Assembly: GCF_029433095.1 (NCBI RefSeq)
Contig: NZ_JARNTX010000001.1
Coordinates: 2,542,001-2,606,000, forward strand
Length of the DNA stretch: 64,000 nucleotides
Source of the DNA: Hymenobacter sp. YC55
GTDB taxonomy: Bacteria > Bacteroidota > Bacteroidia > Cytophagales > Hymenobacteraceae
Direction of reading: 5' to 3'
Below, in pieces: positions 25,183-33,494 of the stretch. Both the position numbers and the translations under genes were made by a program. Each line of letters opens with the position of its first letter. Within the stretch, counting starts at the first letter, position 1. Under the pieces are notes generated by a model. The model did no database searches and had not been told where the DNA came from. It saw only the letters and a list, made by a program, of their open reading frames with translations.

Positions 25183-25190
25183 TATTTTTG
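25183..25190 (+). promoter_or_regulatory. -7 element TATTTTTG four bases before the start codon
   Basis: A perfect TAnnTTTG ending four bases before the ATG at 25195. If used, transcription would start at or next to the A of the ATG, giving a leaderless message. Confidence 0.55.
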
Positions 25191-25194
25191 CTTT

Positions 25195-25500
25195 ATGGAA
25201 CAACAGCCGCTTACTGCCTCCAAAAAATGCCCGCATTGTGGGTTCTGGAGTCGTTGGCAGCAGCGGGCCGATGACCGATGCGAGCGGTGCGGACTGTATC
25301 TGGATGCCCCCCGCATGCGGAGTGAAAAGGAGCGCGAGGAATTGGCCAATGAGCCATTGCCGTCCTTTATGCGCATCGCAATCAAGCCCGACGATGGCCC
25401 AACGTTGCGCTTTTTCAAGCACATTATTCGGGGTGGGCAGTTGGCTTTCGGAGCCATGGTTTCTTTCCTGCTGTGGCTGATTGCGCTCCTAGCCGGATGA
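25195..25500 (+). CDS. Zinc-ribbon protein with C-terminal membrane anchor
   Basis: A 101-residue protein. KKCPHCGFWSRW and DRCERCGLYLD near the N-terminus form two C-x2-C knuckles of a zinc ribbon. A charged middle (RSEKEREELANE) leads to one C-terminal transmembrane helix (LAFGAMVSFLLWLIALLAG), so the ribbon should face the cytoplasm (tail-anchored). The stop overlaps the next gene's start (ATGA), indicating translational coupling and probably a shared complex. No named family is recognised. Confidence 0.75.
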   Translation: MEQQPLTASKKCPHCGFWSRWQQRADDRCERCGLYLDAPRMRSEKEREELANEPLPSFMRIAIKPDDGPTLRFFKHIIRGGQLAFGAMVSFLLWLIALLAG

Positions 25501-25874
25501 GACGAGGCCCTTATGAGTTGCGCCAGCCCCTGTTCTTGCTTGGGGCCGTGTTGTACTTTTTGGCCATTCTACACAAGCGGGGCGTGGGTCCTCTGCCCTA
25601 CTGGCCCCCTGTACTTGGCTCCTACTTGGCCGATGTGCTAACCCTTCCGCTGGAACTCACTTTGCTGCGCTGGATTATGCGCCGCTTCTACTTCCAGACG
25701 CCAGTTTTTGTGCTACCCACTTCCTGGGTGGTAGCTACGTGGCTGACGATTTCCGTTTGGTTTGAAGGCATCCTGCCTTACTTTTCTCGCACTGCCACCG
25801 GCGACCCGCTCGATGTGGTGGCTTACGCGGTGGGAGGTCTCATCTTCTGGCGCTGGCTGAACCAGCCCGCCTAA
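25497..25874 (+). CDS. Small integral membrane protein coupled to the zinc-ribbon gene
   Basis: A 125-residue protein with about three or four hydrophobic segments (PLFLLGAVLYFLAIL, TSWVVATWLTISVWF, VVAYAVGGLIFWRWL). The ATG at 25497 overlaps the TGA of the zinc-ribbon gene by four bases, so it is translated by coupling. A start at 25473 would overlap more and is not needed. I do not recognise the family. Context, followed by MscS- and ClC-type channels, suggests a membrane role but does not prove one. Confidence 0.7.
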   Translation: MRRGPYELRQPLFLLGAVLYFLAILHKRGVGPLPYWPPVLGSYLADVLTLPLELTLLRWIMRRFYFQTPVFVLPTSWVVATWLTISVWFEGILPYFSRTATGDPLDVVAYAVGGLIFWRWLNQPA

Positions 25875-26026
25875 GCTCGGCACCTCTCACGTTGTCTTTT
25901 GGGGGCACCCCGGTGAGCGTGGCAGTCAGTCAACCTGAACCTATTGACTTGTTTTCAGCGTAAAACGCATTCCTGCCCCGCTGGCTACCTGCCGCGGGGC
26001 TCTTGGTTTTACCGTACTCTGTTTTC

Positions 26027-26854
26027 ATGCTTCACGATTTGCACCGCGTACTGACCACGTATTGGCAGCAGTTTTTATTTATTCTTCCCAAACTGTTGCT
26101 GGCACTGGTTTTACTTGTTGTTGCCATTACCATTGCCAACCGTCTCAGCCGCGTACTGGGCACCCGCCTGCGCAGCCGCGCCCACGACCCACTCCTCGCC
26201 GATTTCCTTACTGGCATCAGCCGCTGGGCCCTGTGGTTGCTCGGGTTGCTGCTGGCTATGCAGGTTATTGGGCTTTCGGGGGTGGTAACCGGCATGCTAA
26301 GCGCCGCCGGACTATCGGCCTTTGTGGTGGGCTTTGCTTTTAAAGACATTGCCGAGAACTTCCTGGCTGGGATGATCCTGGCCTTCAACCGCCCCTTCCA
26401 CCTCAACGACACGGTGCAGATCCGCGACCAAACCGGCCACGTGGAAGCGCTTAACCTGCGCACCACCGTTATTCGCACCTTCGATGGCAAGCACGTATTC
26501 CTGCCCAACTCCATCGTGCTCAAGGAGCCCCTCATCAACTTCACCCGCAATGGCGACCTGCGGCAGGACTTCCTTATCACCGTTAATTACGGCCCGGAGG
26601 GTACCTACGAGCAGGTGCGGGACCTGATACTGAGTTTCCTGAACACCCTCCCCGATCTGCACCACGACAGTCCGCGGGCACCTTATCTGGTACTCGAAAA
26701 ATCGACCGATACCACGGCCGATGTGCGCTTATACTTCTGGTCGTCTTCCGAGGAATACCGCCGCGGTGCCCTCGAAACAAAGAGCGAGGTAATGCAAAAG
26801 GTAAAAAACCTATTGCTCGACAAAGGCTACGCCCCGCCCACCCTAGCGCAGTAA
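26027..26854 (+). CDS. MscS-family small-conductance mechanosensitive channel
   Basis: A 275-residue protein with three N-terminal membrane segments. The pore helix region GMLSAAGLSAFVVGFAFKDI (TM3, rich in Gly and Ala) is the MscS signature. It is followed by the beta domain (FHLNDTVQIRDQTGHVEALN, LRTTVIRTFDGKHVFLPNS) and the alpha-beta C-terminal cage. The ATG at 26027 is preferred to an upstream in-frame GTG. It opens under membrane tension to release solutes on hypo-osmotic shock. It is followed by a terminator and then the ClC channel gene. Confidence 0.92.
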   Translation: MLHDLHRVLTTYWQQFLFILPKLLLALVLLVVAITIANRLSRVLGTRLRSRAHDPLLADFLTGISRWALWLLGLLLAMQVIGLSGVVTGMLSAAGLSAFVVGFAFKDIAENFLAGMILAFNRPFHLNDTVQIRDQTGHVEALNLRTTVIRTFDGKHVFLPNSIVLKEPLINFTRNGDLRQDFLITVNYGPEGTYEQVRDLILSFLNTLPDLHHDSPRAPYLVLEKSTDTTADVRLYFWSSSEEYRRGALETKSEVMQKVKNLLLDKGYAPPTLAQ

Positions 26855-26870
26855 GCAGGCAAGATTTTTG

Positions 26871-26902
26871 CGCCCTGAACCCGTCACTTCAGGGCGTTTT
26901 TT
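26871..26902 (+). terminator. Rho-independent terminator of the mscS-like gene
   Basis: CGCCCTGAA pairs with TTCAGGGCG around an eight-base loop and is followed by six T residues: a textbook intrinsic terminator. Confidence 0.9.
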
Positions 26903-26975
26903 AGTAACATGCAGTAAGAGAGCTTAGACTCGCCCTACGGCTTTGCCCGGCCGTCTTCATTATTGCCTCGCGGCT

Positions 26976-28754
26976 ATGCGCAAAAATCTCGTTCACCGGC
27001 TTCTCAGTCCGTTGCTACTCTGGCGCTTACGCCACATCAACAACCGGGTATACCTAATCCTGGTGAGCGTACTGGTAGGATTAATGGCCGGCCTGACGGC
27101 AGTTATTCTAAAGGGCTCGGTCCACCGCTCCCAAGAACTTCTGTACTCGTGGGTGCCCGAAGAAAAGCGAGTATTCGCGTTTTTCTTGTATCCCATCATC
27201 GGGATTTCGCTGTCGGTTTTGTTTACGCGCTATTTTCTTGGCGGCAACCTGAGCCGGGGCCTAGGCCCCATTATTTACAATATTGCCCGGCAAGGCAGTA
27301 TTGTGCCGCGCAGCAAGCTGTATTCGCAGGTCGTTACTTCATTTATCACCGTTTCATTTGGAGGTTCGGCAGGTTTGGAGGCTCCTATTTCCGTTACGGG
27401 CGCAGCGCAGGGTTCTAACCTGGCCCGGCTGCTGCGGGTTGGACCCCGGGAACGACGCCTGCTCGTGGGCTGCGGCGCGGCGGCTGGCGTGGCGGCCATT
27501 TTCAACTCGCCTATTGCGGGGGTGCTTTTTGCCGTAGAAGTGGTACTCGGCGAGTTGTCGGCCCCGTTCTTTATTCCCCTGCTGATTTCGGCGGCCACTG
27601 CTACGGTGGTGTCCAAGGCCTTGTTTGCCGGGCAGCCGTTCGTGCTTATCACCACGAGTTGGCCCGTCGATGCCATCCCGTTTTACATCATGATGGGACT
27701 GTGCACGGCCATGCTTTCGGTGTATATGATTCGGGTCTACTTTGCGGCCGACAGGTTTTTCGAGCGGTGGCCTGGCGCTTTCCGCAAGGTGCTGCTTGGT
27801 GGCCTTGCCCTTGGAATTCTGGTTTTTTTGTTTCCGCCGCTTTATGGCGAGGGGTACAACATTGTACAGCAGTTGTTGGCCGGGCGGGGGCAAGAATTGG
27901 TTAACGGCTCCATTTTCGCGGTGTACCGTGATGAAAACGTGTGGATACTGCTGGCCGTAGCCACTGCGAGCATGCTGCTCAAAGTATTTGCCACCACCAT
28001 TACGGTGGGAGCTGGCGGCAACGGGGGCATGTTCGGTTCCTCTCTGTTTGCGGGGGCGTTGCTTGGGTTTGTGTTTTCCCGCATCATCAATATGAGCGGC
28101 CTGACGACGGTGTCGGAAGTGCACTTCATTGTGTTGGGCATGGCAGGGGTGCTAGCCGGCGTGGTGCACGCCCCCCTAACTGCCATCTTCCTCATTGCGG
28201 AAATCACGGGGGGATACGCGCTGTTTGTGCCGCTGATGGTGGTTACGAGCAGTTCGTATGTCATTACTCGCTACTTCGAGCCCTACTCAGTGTACACGCG
28301 CAAGCTGGTGCAGCGCGGCGTATACGTTCATAAAGACCGTGACCGGGGGCTGCTAGCGCAAATGGACGTGCCGCACCTCACGCAAACCGACTTTGTAGCC
28401 GTACACCCCGAAGACACGCTGGGTGACCTGGTGAAAACCTTCCGCCACGCCAGCCGCAATATCTTTCCGGTGGTTGACCAAGACAACCAGCTCGTAGGTG
28501 TTGTCACGCTCGACACGGTGCGCGATGCCCTTTTCGACGACGCTCATTACAGCACCACCCGCGTGCGCGACCTGATGACCGATCCGCCCGCCACCGTCAA
28601 CCCCGACGATTCGCTGCTCGATACACTGCGGTGCATGGAGCAGCTCGGCGTTCCGGCGCTGCCCGTCGTCGACCATGGGCATTACGTGGGCTTCCTGCTA
28701 AAATCCACCATCCTGGCTGGCTACCGCAAGCAGCTGTTAAAGGAAACAGAATAG
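26976..28754 (+). CDS. ClC chloride channel/transporter with two CBS domains
   Basis: A 592-residue protein. The selectivity and gating segments are visible: FGGSAGLEAPIS near residue 130 (the GxxGxE motif, gating Glu kept, usual Pro in the next position replaced by Ala-Pro), GAGGNGGMFGSSLFAGALLG (lacking the usual GxFxP proline) and HAPLTAIFLIAEITGGY. After about residue 460 there are two CBS domains (FRHASRNIFPVVDQDNQLVG and VRDLMTDPPATVNPDDSLLD), which bind adenine nucleotides in related proteins. It moves Cl- across the inner membrane as a channel or Cl-/H+ antiporter. The start at 26976 is chosen from the hydrophobic N-terminus. Confidence 0.92.
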   Translation: MRKNLVHRLLSPLLLWRLRHINNRVYLILVSVLVGLMAGLTAVILKGSVHRSQELLYSWVPEEKRVFAFFLYPIIGISLSVLFTRYFLGGNLSRGLGPIIYNIARQGSIVPRSKLYSQVVTSFITVSFGGSAGLEAPISVTGAAQGSNLARLLRVGPRERRLLVGCGAAAGVAAIFNSPIAGVLFAVEVVLGELSAPFFIPLLISAATATVVSKALFAGQPFVLITTSWPVDAIPFYIMMGLCTAMLSVYMIRVYFAADRFFERWPGAFRKVLLGGLALGILVFLFPPLYGEGYNIVQQLLAGRGQELVNGSIFAVYRDENVWILLAVATASMLLKVFATTITVGAGGNGGMFGSSLFAGALLGFVFSRIINMSGLTTVSEVHFIVLGMAGVLAGVVHAPLTAIFLIAEITGGYALFVPLMVVTSSSYVITRYFEPYSVYTRKLVQRGVYVHKDRDRGLLAQMDVPHLTQTDFVAVHPEDTLGDLVKTFRHASRNIFPVVDQDNQLVGVVTLDTVRDALFDDAHYSTTRVRDLMTDPPATVNPDDSLLDTLRCMEQLGVPALPVVDHGHYVGFLLKSTILAGYRKQLLKETE

Positions 28755-28781
28755 TGCAAAGGGGTCAGCAAAGCCAAAAGC

Positions 28782-28807
28782 TGTCATGCTGAACCTATAG
28801 TTAGGTT
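28782..28807. repeat. Degenerate half-copy of the TGTCATGCTGA repeat plus small hairpin
   Basis: TGTCATGCTGAAC at 28782-28794 is the start of the repeat family seen at 62355-62508. The hairpin AACCTA-TAGT-TAGGTT overlaps its end. It is located between the converging ClC and antiporter genes. Confidence 0.45.
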
Positions 28808-28832
28808 AAGAGCACTAAATGCAGTGGCTCAT

Positions 28833-30023
28833 CTAGAATTCTCCTATTTCTGGTTCCCGCTTCGTGAGTTGCAGGCCGATCATCATGAGCAGACCAGTGA
28901 GTAGAATCACAACGAAGAGAATGTTCTCGCCTACTTCGCCGATGTGGTGCTTGGTAGGAATGCTGTAATAAAGCAGCACCGTAATAAGCCCTTTGGGCGC
29001 AATAAACAGTTCCGGCACTAAGTCAGTACGGGCGATATAGCGCAGGTACACATAGCGAATGGCCGTGAGTACGGCCACTATGAGGATGCCCTGCAATAGC
29101 AAGGCGCCACTTAGTAGGCTGCTTAGGGTGATGCTGAATCCGAACAGCAGAAAGAAAAACGTCCGAATCAGAAAGGCCGACTCGGCGGTGATGCTTTTGA
29201 GAGGATGCAGTTCGGCGGCCAGCTGCTCGGGATGCAGCCAGCGGTGCAGACGCGGGCCGCGCAAAATCAAATCGGCGTTGTTGACGGCTAACCCAAATAC
29301 CAGCACCAGCACTAACGACGAAAGGTGCAGCTGCTTAGCCAAGCTATAGAGCAGAATCAGGAAGGCCAGAATCAGGAAGAACTTGACGTGTAGCCGAATG
29401 CGCCCTAGCAGAAACGCCAGGGCCGCGGTGCTCAGAATAGCCACTACCACTACCGCCACCACATCAAGTGAAAACGTGACGATGGATATGCCCTGGGCAA
29501 AATTCTCTTGCAAAGCAAAGTTGAAGAGCATGATGCCCAGAATGTCCGAGAACGTGCTTTCGTACACAATAAACTCCTGCTTTTCGCCCATCAGATTGGC
29601 TACGCTCGGAATGGCGATGGCCGAGCTAATGACAGACAGCGGCACAGCATTAACGAGGCAGCTCTGAAAAGAAGCCCCTATATACGCCTGCAGTAGCAGC
29701 GCAATGGCCACTGCCTGCACCACTAAAATAAAAGCCGCAGCCAGAAAGGATCGCCGAATAAGGGGCGCTTTGTCTCGGCTGAGCTTCAGATCGAGGGCTC
29801 CTTCCAGCACGATCATAATCAAGCCGATGATGCCAAAGATTTCCAGCACCACCGTCGGGATATTGGGCGTGAAGTTGAAGTAGTCGGCGGCTTGGCGCAG
29901 GGCAATACCGGTGAGCAGCAACATCAGCACCGAGGGCACCCGCGTAGCGCGTGCTACCACATCAAACAAGTAGGAAAGAATGACGGCTATACTTAGGCCA
30001 ATTAGGATAGAGTAGGAACCCAT
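28833..30023 (-). CDS. Cation:proton antiporter (CPA family)
   Basis: A 396-residue protein with about 11-12 transmembrane helices. The ATG at 30023 is taken rather than the TTG at 30035. Typical stretches are VPSVLMLLLTGIALRQ, GLIMIVLEGALDLKL, VISSAIAIPSVANLM and YESTFSDILGIMLF; the Asp in the last corresponds to the membrane-embedded ion-binding acid of CPA1/CPA2 antiporters. There is no cytoplasmic RCK domain. It exchanges Na+ or K+ for H+ across the inner membrane. With MscS and ClC it forms a set of ion and osmotic homeostasis genes. Confidence 0.85.
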   Translation of the reverse strand: MGSYSILIGLSIAVILSYLFDVVARATRVPSVLMLLLTGIALRQAADYFNFTPNIPTVVLEIFGIIGLIMIVLEGALDLKLSRDKAPLIRRSFLAAAFILVVQAVAIALLLQAYIGASFQSCLVNAVPLSVISSAIAIPSVANLMGEKQEFIVYESTFSDILGIMLFNFALQENFAQGISIVTFSLDVVAVVVVAILSTAALAFLLGRIRLHVKFFLILAFLILLYSLAKQLHLSSLVLVLVFGLAVNNADLILRGPRLHRWLHPEQLAAELHPLKSITAESAFLIRTFFFLLFGFSITLSSLLSGALLLQGILIVAVLTAIRYVYLRYIARTDLVPELFIAPKGLITVLLYYSIPTKHHIGEVGENILFVVILLTGLLMMIGLQLTKREPEIGEF

Positions 30024-30265
30024 ACTGCAGAGCAACCAGCATTTTGCCGGCTTGATGAACAGTCCTTTGTACGGCTATAACCCCAGCTGCGCCGTATTAT
30101 CGCAGCAACTAGCAAGGCGTCTGTGCTTTAGCAATTCATATAGCGAGCTTTCTAGCTGAAGGTTATTCTGTTTGCAGGCAAGCAACAGCATTGAAATATC
30201 GAAGCAACCAGTTGCTTTACCGTATTTTGCACCCTTTCTAGACCGGGGGTTGAGTAATTGAATTG

Positions 30266-31486
30266 ATGGCGTTGTCTTCTGTTGTTGCGGTTATTGGTGG
30301 CGGTCCGGCGGGACTCTTGGCAGCGCAGCGCTTGGCAGAAGCTGGCCATCGGGTGGCCGTGTATGAGGCGCAGGCCACCGTAGGGCGCAAGTTTCTGGTG
30401 GCCGGTCACGGTGGTTTCAATCTTACCAATGCCGAGGACACGGCTACCTTCGAAAGCCGTTACGGCCAAAAACAGTTGGAATTTGGTGGTTTCCTTCGCC
30501 ACTTCTCCCCTACCGATTTGCGCCAGTGGGCCAGCAGCCTCGGCATCGACACGTTTGTTGGTACCAGCGGCCGCATATTTCCCCTCAAAGTTCATAAGCC
30601 CGCCGACGTGCTGCGGGCCTGGGTTAGCCACCTGCACGACCTCGGCGTTACTATGCATACACGCCATCGGTGGTTGGGCTTTGTAGGCAGCAAGGGCCTG
30701 CGCCTGCGCGACGAAACCACTGGCCACGAATTCGACTTATTTCCCGATGCCACTGTGCTAGCCTTAGGCGGCGCAAGCTGGAGCAAAACCGGTTCAGACG
30801 GTCGTTGGGTTGCTGCATTCGAGCAAATTGGGGTGCAGTGCGTGCCGTTTGCGCCGAGCAATTGCGGAGCGGAAGTGGCTTGGTCGCCTTTTTTCCAAAC
30901 CAAAGTCGGGCGGGCGCCGCTCAAGAATATTGCCTTGCGCTGCGGCCCGCAACGAGTCCGAGGGGAACTGCTACTCACCGAGTACGGCTTGGAGGGCACG
31001 CCCGTGTACGCTCTTTCGGCCTGCTTGCGCGCCGCCCTGGTAAGTGGTGCGCCCGCCCTGCTCCACCTCGACCTAAAACCGGACCTTAGCGACGAGCAAT
31101 TAACAGCAAAACTGCAAAAGCTGACCTCTAGCCGCTCCCTTCCTGACTTTCTGCGCCAGACGCTACGCCTGGGGCCGCCAGTCTATACGTTGCTACGCGA
31201 GGTAGCCCCCCATGCGCTTACTACCACGCCCGAGGCCTTAGCAGGTTTGCTCCGCAATGTACCCTTGCCGGTGCAAGCTCTGCGCCCCCTCGATGAGGCC
31301 ATTAGCAGTGCGGGGGGCGTGGCCTGGACGGAACTAACCGATGAGCTAATGCTACGCGGCCGGCCGGGCACTTTTCTGGCGGGCGAAATGCTGGACTGGG
31401 AAGCTCCCACCGGCGGCTATCTGTTGCAGGGATGCTTTAGCACCGGAGCCTGGGCTGCTCACGGCGTCGTACGTTGGTTAAGCTAA
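30266..31486 (+). CDS. HI0933-type flavoprotein (TIGR03862-like)
   Basis: A 406-residue FAD protein. SVVAVIGGGPAGLLAAQRLA is the dinucleotide fold, GRKFLVAGHGGFNLTNAED replaces the K-x-x-x-S-G-G-G-R-C-N motif of the relative at 4353, and the end AGEMLDWEAPTGGYLLQGCF is the second FAD-contact region. The GHGGFNLT variant is that of a sub-family known as TIGR03862, of unknown reaction. ATG at 30266. It is divergent from the antiporter gene and apparently a single-gene unit. Confidence 0.85.
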   Translation: MALSSVVAVIGGGPAGLLAAQRLAEAGHRVAVYEAQATVGRKFLVAGHGGFNLTNAEDTATFESRYGQKQLEFGGFLRHFSPTDLRQWASSLGIDTFVGTSGRIFPLKVHKPADVLRAWVSHLHDLGVTMHTRHRWLGFVGSKGLRLRDETTGHEFDLFPDATVLALGGASWSKTGSDGRWVAAFEQIGVQCVPFAPSNCGAEVAWSPFFQTKVGRAPLKNIALRCGPQRVRGELLLTEYGLEGTPVYALSACLRAALVSGAPALLHLDLKPDLSDEQLTAKLQKLTSSRSLPDFLRQTLRLGPPVYTLLREVAPHALTTTPEALAGLLRNVPLPVQALRPLDEAISSAGGVAWTELTDELMLRGRPGTFLAGEMLDWEAPTGGYLLQGCFSTGAWAAHGVVRWLS

Positions 31487-32018
31487 GTAGGCAGCAAAGT
31501 AGATACGCACCAAGCCTGTGCAATCACCCCACTTCGTTCATCAAAAAGTCTCCTACTGCCTCCGAAAAACAGGGTTTTTCTGTTCTGCCGCGTTGATAGT
31601 AGCTTATTGATGTTGCTACCTCAGCATCCTTTTTACCCCATTATTCAAGGCAGCTAAGCAAAGCGCGTGTGTATAGTAAATTATAGATTATAATAATTCC
31701 TATAACACTCAACTGTCGCAAGAAATAATCAAGCCGAACACACCAACAAAAACAAGCACCTATCTAGTATAATGCAATTAATTATTATTATTTTTCTAAA
31801 CCATTTTTTGTACTAGTTAGCCCAACCCTGCCTATGCCCACAACTACGTGCTCCTTCTTCCCCCGAAGTGCTTCTCGTTTGTGCCTTTATGCCGCTGTGG
31901 GCTTTAGTCACCAACCGCTATCTACTGCTGACTGTTGCGCTGCTGCTGCAACGGCTTGGATCAGCTAAGTCAACTGCACCAGTCAAAAGCCCGCCCCAAA
32001 GTTTAAAACTTTCGAGTA
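31487..32018. other. Partly AT-rich intergenic region, possible 46-codon ORF
   Basis: A 530-base gap. Bases 31670-31830 are clearly AT-rich. An open frame at 31889-32029 would encode a 46-residue peptide (MPLWALVTNRYLLLTVALLL start) with one hydrophobic segment, ending inside the start of the OmpA-like gene. Coding status is doubtful. A weak hairpin, GAAAAAC/GTTTTTC, lies near 31563. Confidence 0.35.
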
Positions 32019-33383
32019 ATGAAAACTAATGTTGTAGAAGCAGTAAAATTTTGTTTTACCAGTAAAGTCATCAATCATATAAGCCTGGCGGTTGACGAAA
32101 GCGAGAAAGGGGTGGAAAAGGCTTTGGAAAAAGCTATTCCTCTGGTACTAGAAAGCCTCATGCTGCGGGCCGAGAGAACAGGTGGCCCGGAAATGTTGCT
32201 CGATCTGGCCCGTGAAGCCTATACTGCCAACCTGTTTCCTCACTTGCCTCACCTGGAAACCACGGCTTGGTACGCCAAAGGCGCCAGCTTGATGCAGAAT
32301 TTAGCGGGTGATGGGTACGAAGGCTTAATCAACCGAATTTCCATTGTATCCAGCATTCGGCCGTCGGCAGGCCAGTCGTTGCTGCTTATTGCAGCAGCAG
32401 CCGTGCTGAGCGTGCTCGGAAAGTATGCGGCCGAGAACGAACTCTCGCAAGCCGAGCTTATGAACTGGTTTAGAACCCAAAAGGCAGAAATTGCCATGGC
32501 GTTGTTCCCGGACATGAACCGCCGGCCAGTGGACTTCAACGACCGTCCGGACACGCAGCTCAATGCCTCCATTACTTCCCGGCCAGCAGCTATGGCCCGG
32601 CGGGTTGGTCCTGCTGAACAAGGAATCTGGAACCCTATTGGCGGGGGCGCCACGTACACTCCCCACCCCGAAACGCCTGCCCCGGCCCCTAGCCCCGCTG
32701 CTGGCTTTCGTTGGCAATGGGCGGTGCTGCTCTTGATGGCCGTGTGCTTGGGCTATTACTTTGGCCACGACCAGCTAACCACTATTCCCGGCACCGCGGC
32801 TGCTTTCGCCACCGCGCCTACTGCCCCTACCGCGCCGGAAGCAACGCCCGCTGTTGCGGCTTCTGCCAAAGGAGTTTACGACAAAGACCGGGACACGTAT
32901 ATCTACGATACAGGTCAGCCCATCATTTTGACCTTGGCCAATGGCACTACGCAAAAAGTAGGAGCCAACTCCACCGAGAACCGCTTGTACACTTTCTTAT
33001 CGGATCCTGCCTTCCAGGTTGATTCCGTTAATCGGACCAAAGGCTGGATCAATTTCGACCGAGTGTATTTCGAAGCAGGCAAAGCCACGCTCACGCCCGA
33101 GTCGCAGCTGCAATTGCACAACGTAGCACAAATGCTGAAGTCGTTCCCGAACGCCACGGTGAAACTCGGCGGCTACACTGACAACACCGGCGACGCCGCT
33201 AATAACTTACAAATCAGCGAGCAGCGGGCTAAAACCGCCGCGTTGGCGCTGGTTAAGGAAGGCATATCCTTTAGCCGGCTGCAATACAAGGGATATGGCT
33301 CCAAGTATTTCGTTGCTGACAATACGACGCTGGAAGGCCGCGCTTTAAATCGGCGCATCAGCATCCGGGTTATCAACAAATAG
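32019..33383 (+). CDS. DUF937-OmpA fusion envelope protein
   Basis: A 454-residue protein. Residues 1-170 (KVINHISLAVDESEKGVEKAL, LMNWFRTQKAEIAMAL) form a helical DUF937-like domain. Residues about 230-250 hold one transmembrane helix (WQWAVLLLMAVCLGYYFG), and after an Ala/Pro/Thr-rich linker comes a C-terminal OmpA-like domain (INFDRVYFEAGKATLTPES, GGYTDNTGDAANNLQISEQR, QYKGYGSKYFVADNTT, RALNRRISI), which in relatives binds peptidoglycan. Topology implies the helical domain is cytoplasmic and the OmpA domain periplasmic. The role of the DUF937 part is unknown. Confidence 0.8.
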   Translation: MKTNVVEAVKFCFTSKVINHISLAVDESEKGVEKALEKAIPLVLESLMLRAERTGGPEMLLDLAREAYTANLFPHLPHLETTAWYAKGASLMQNLAGDGYEGLINRISIVSSIRPSAGQSLLLIAAAAVLSVLGKYAAENELSQAELMNWFRTQKAEIAMALFPDMNRRPVDFNDRPDTQLNASITSRPAAMARRVGPAEQGIWNPIGGGATYTPHPETPAPAPSPAAGFRWQWAVLLLMAVCLGYYFGHDQLTTIPGTAAAFATAPTAPTAPEATPAVAASAKGVYDKDRDTYIYDTGQPIILTLANGTTQKVGANSTENRLYTFLSDPAFQVDSVNRTKGWINFDRVYFEAGKATLTPESQLQLHNVAQMLKSFPNATVKLGGYTDNTGDAANNLQISEQRAKTAALALVKEGISFSRLQYKGYGSKYFVADNTTLEGRALNRRISIRVINK

Positions 33384-33447
33384 TCTGCTTCATCAGATAA
33401 CGAGACACGAAGACCCACTCTCCCGTTTTCCTGGCTACTACATGTTG

Positions 33448-33489
33448 TCCTCCTTGATCTGGCCGCGGCCAGATCAAGGAGGATATTTT
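33448..33489. terminator. Perfect 36-base palindrome followed by T run
   Basis: The 18-base left half begins TCCTCCTTGATCTGGCC and the right half is its exact complement, centred on GGCCGCGGCC; T residues follow from 33486. It lies between the converging OmpA-like and GH9 genes and so is probably a bidirectional terminator. Confidence 0.85.
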
Positions 33490-33494
33490 TTAAC

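Noticed and set aside
27354..28124. A 256-residue minus-strand frame opposite the ClC gene
   Set aside because: No signal, no motif, antisense to the well-supported channel.
31889..32029. A 46-codon frame overlapping the OmpA-like start
   Set aside because: Only one hydrophobic segment, no supporting promoter, and the tail is low-complexity; mentioned in the intergenic entry only.
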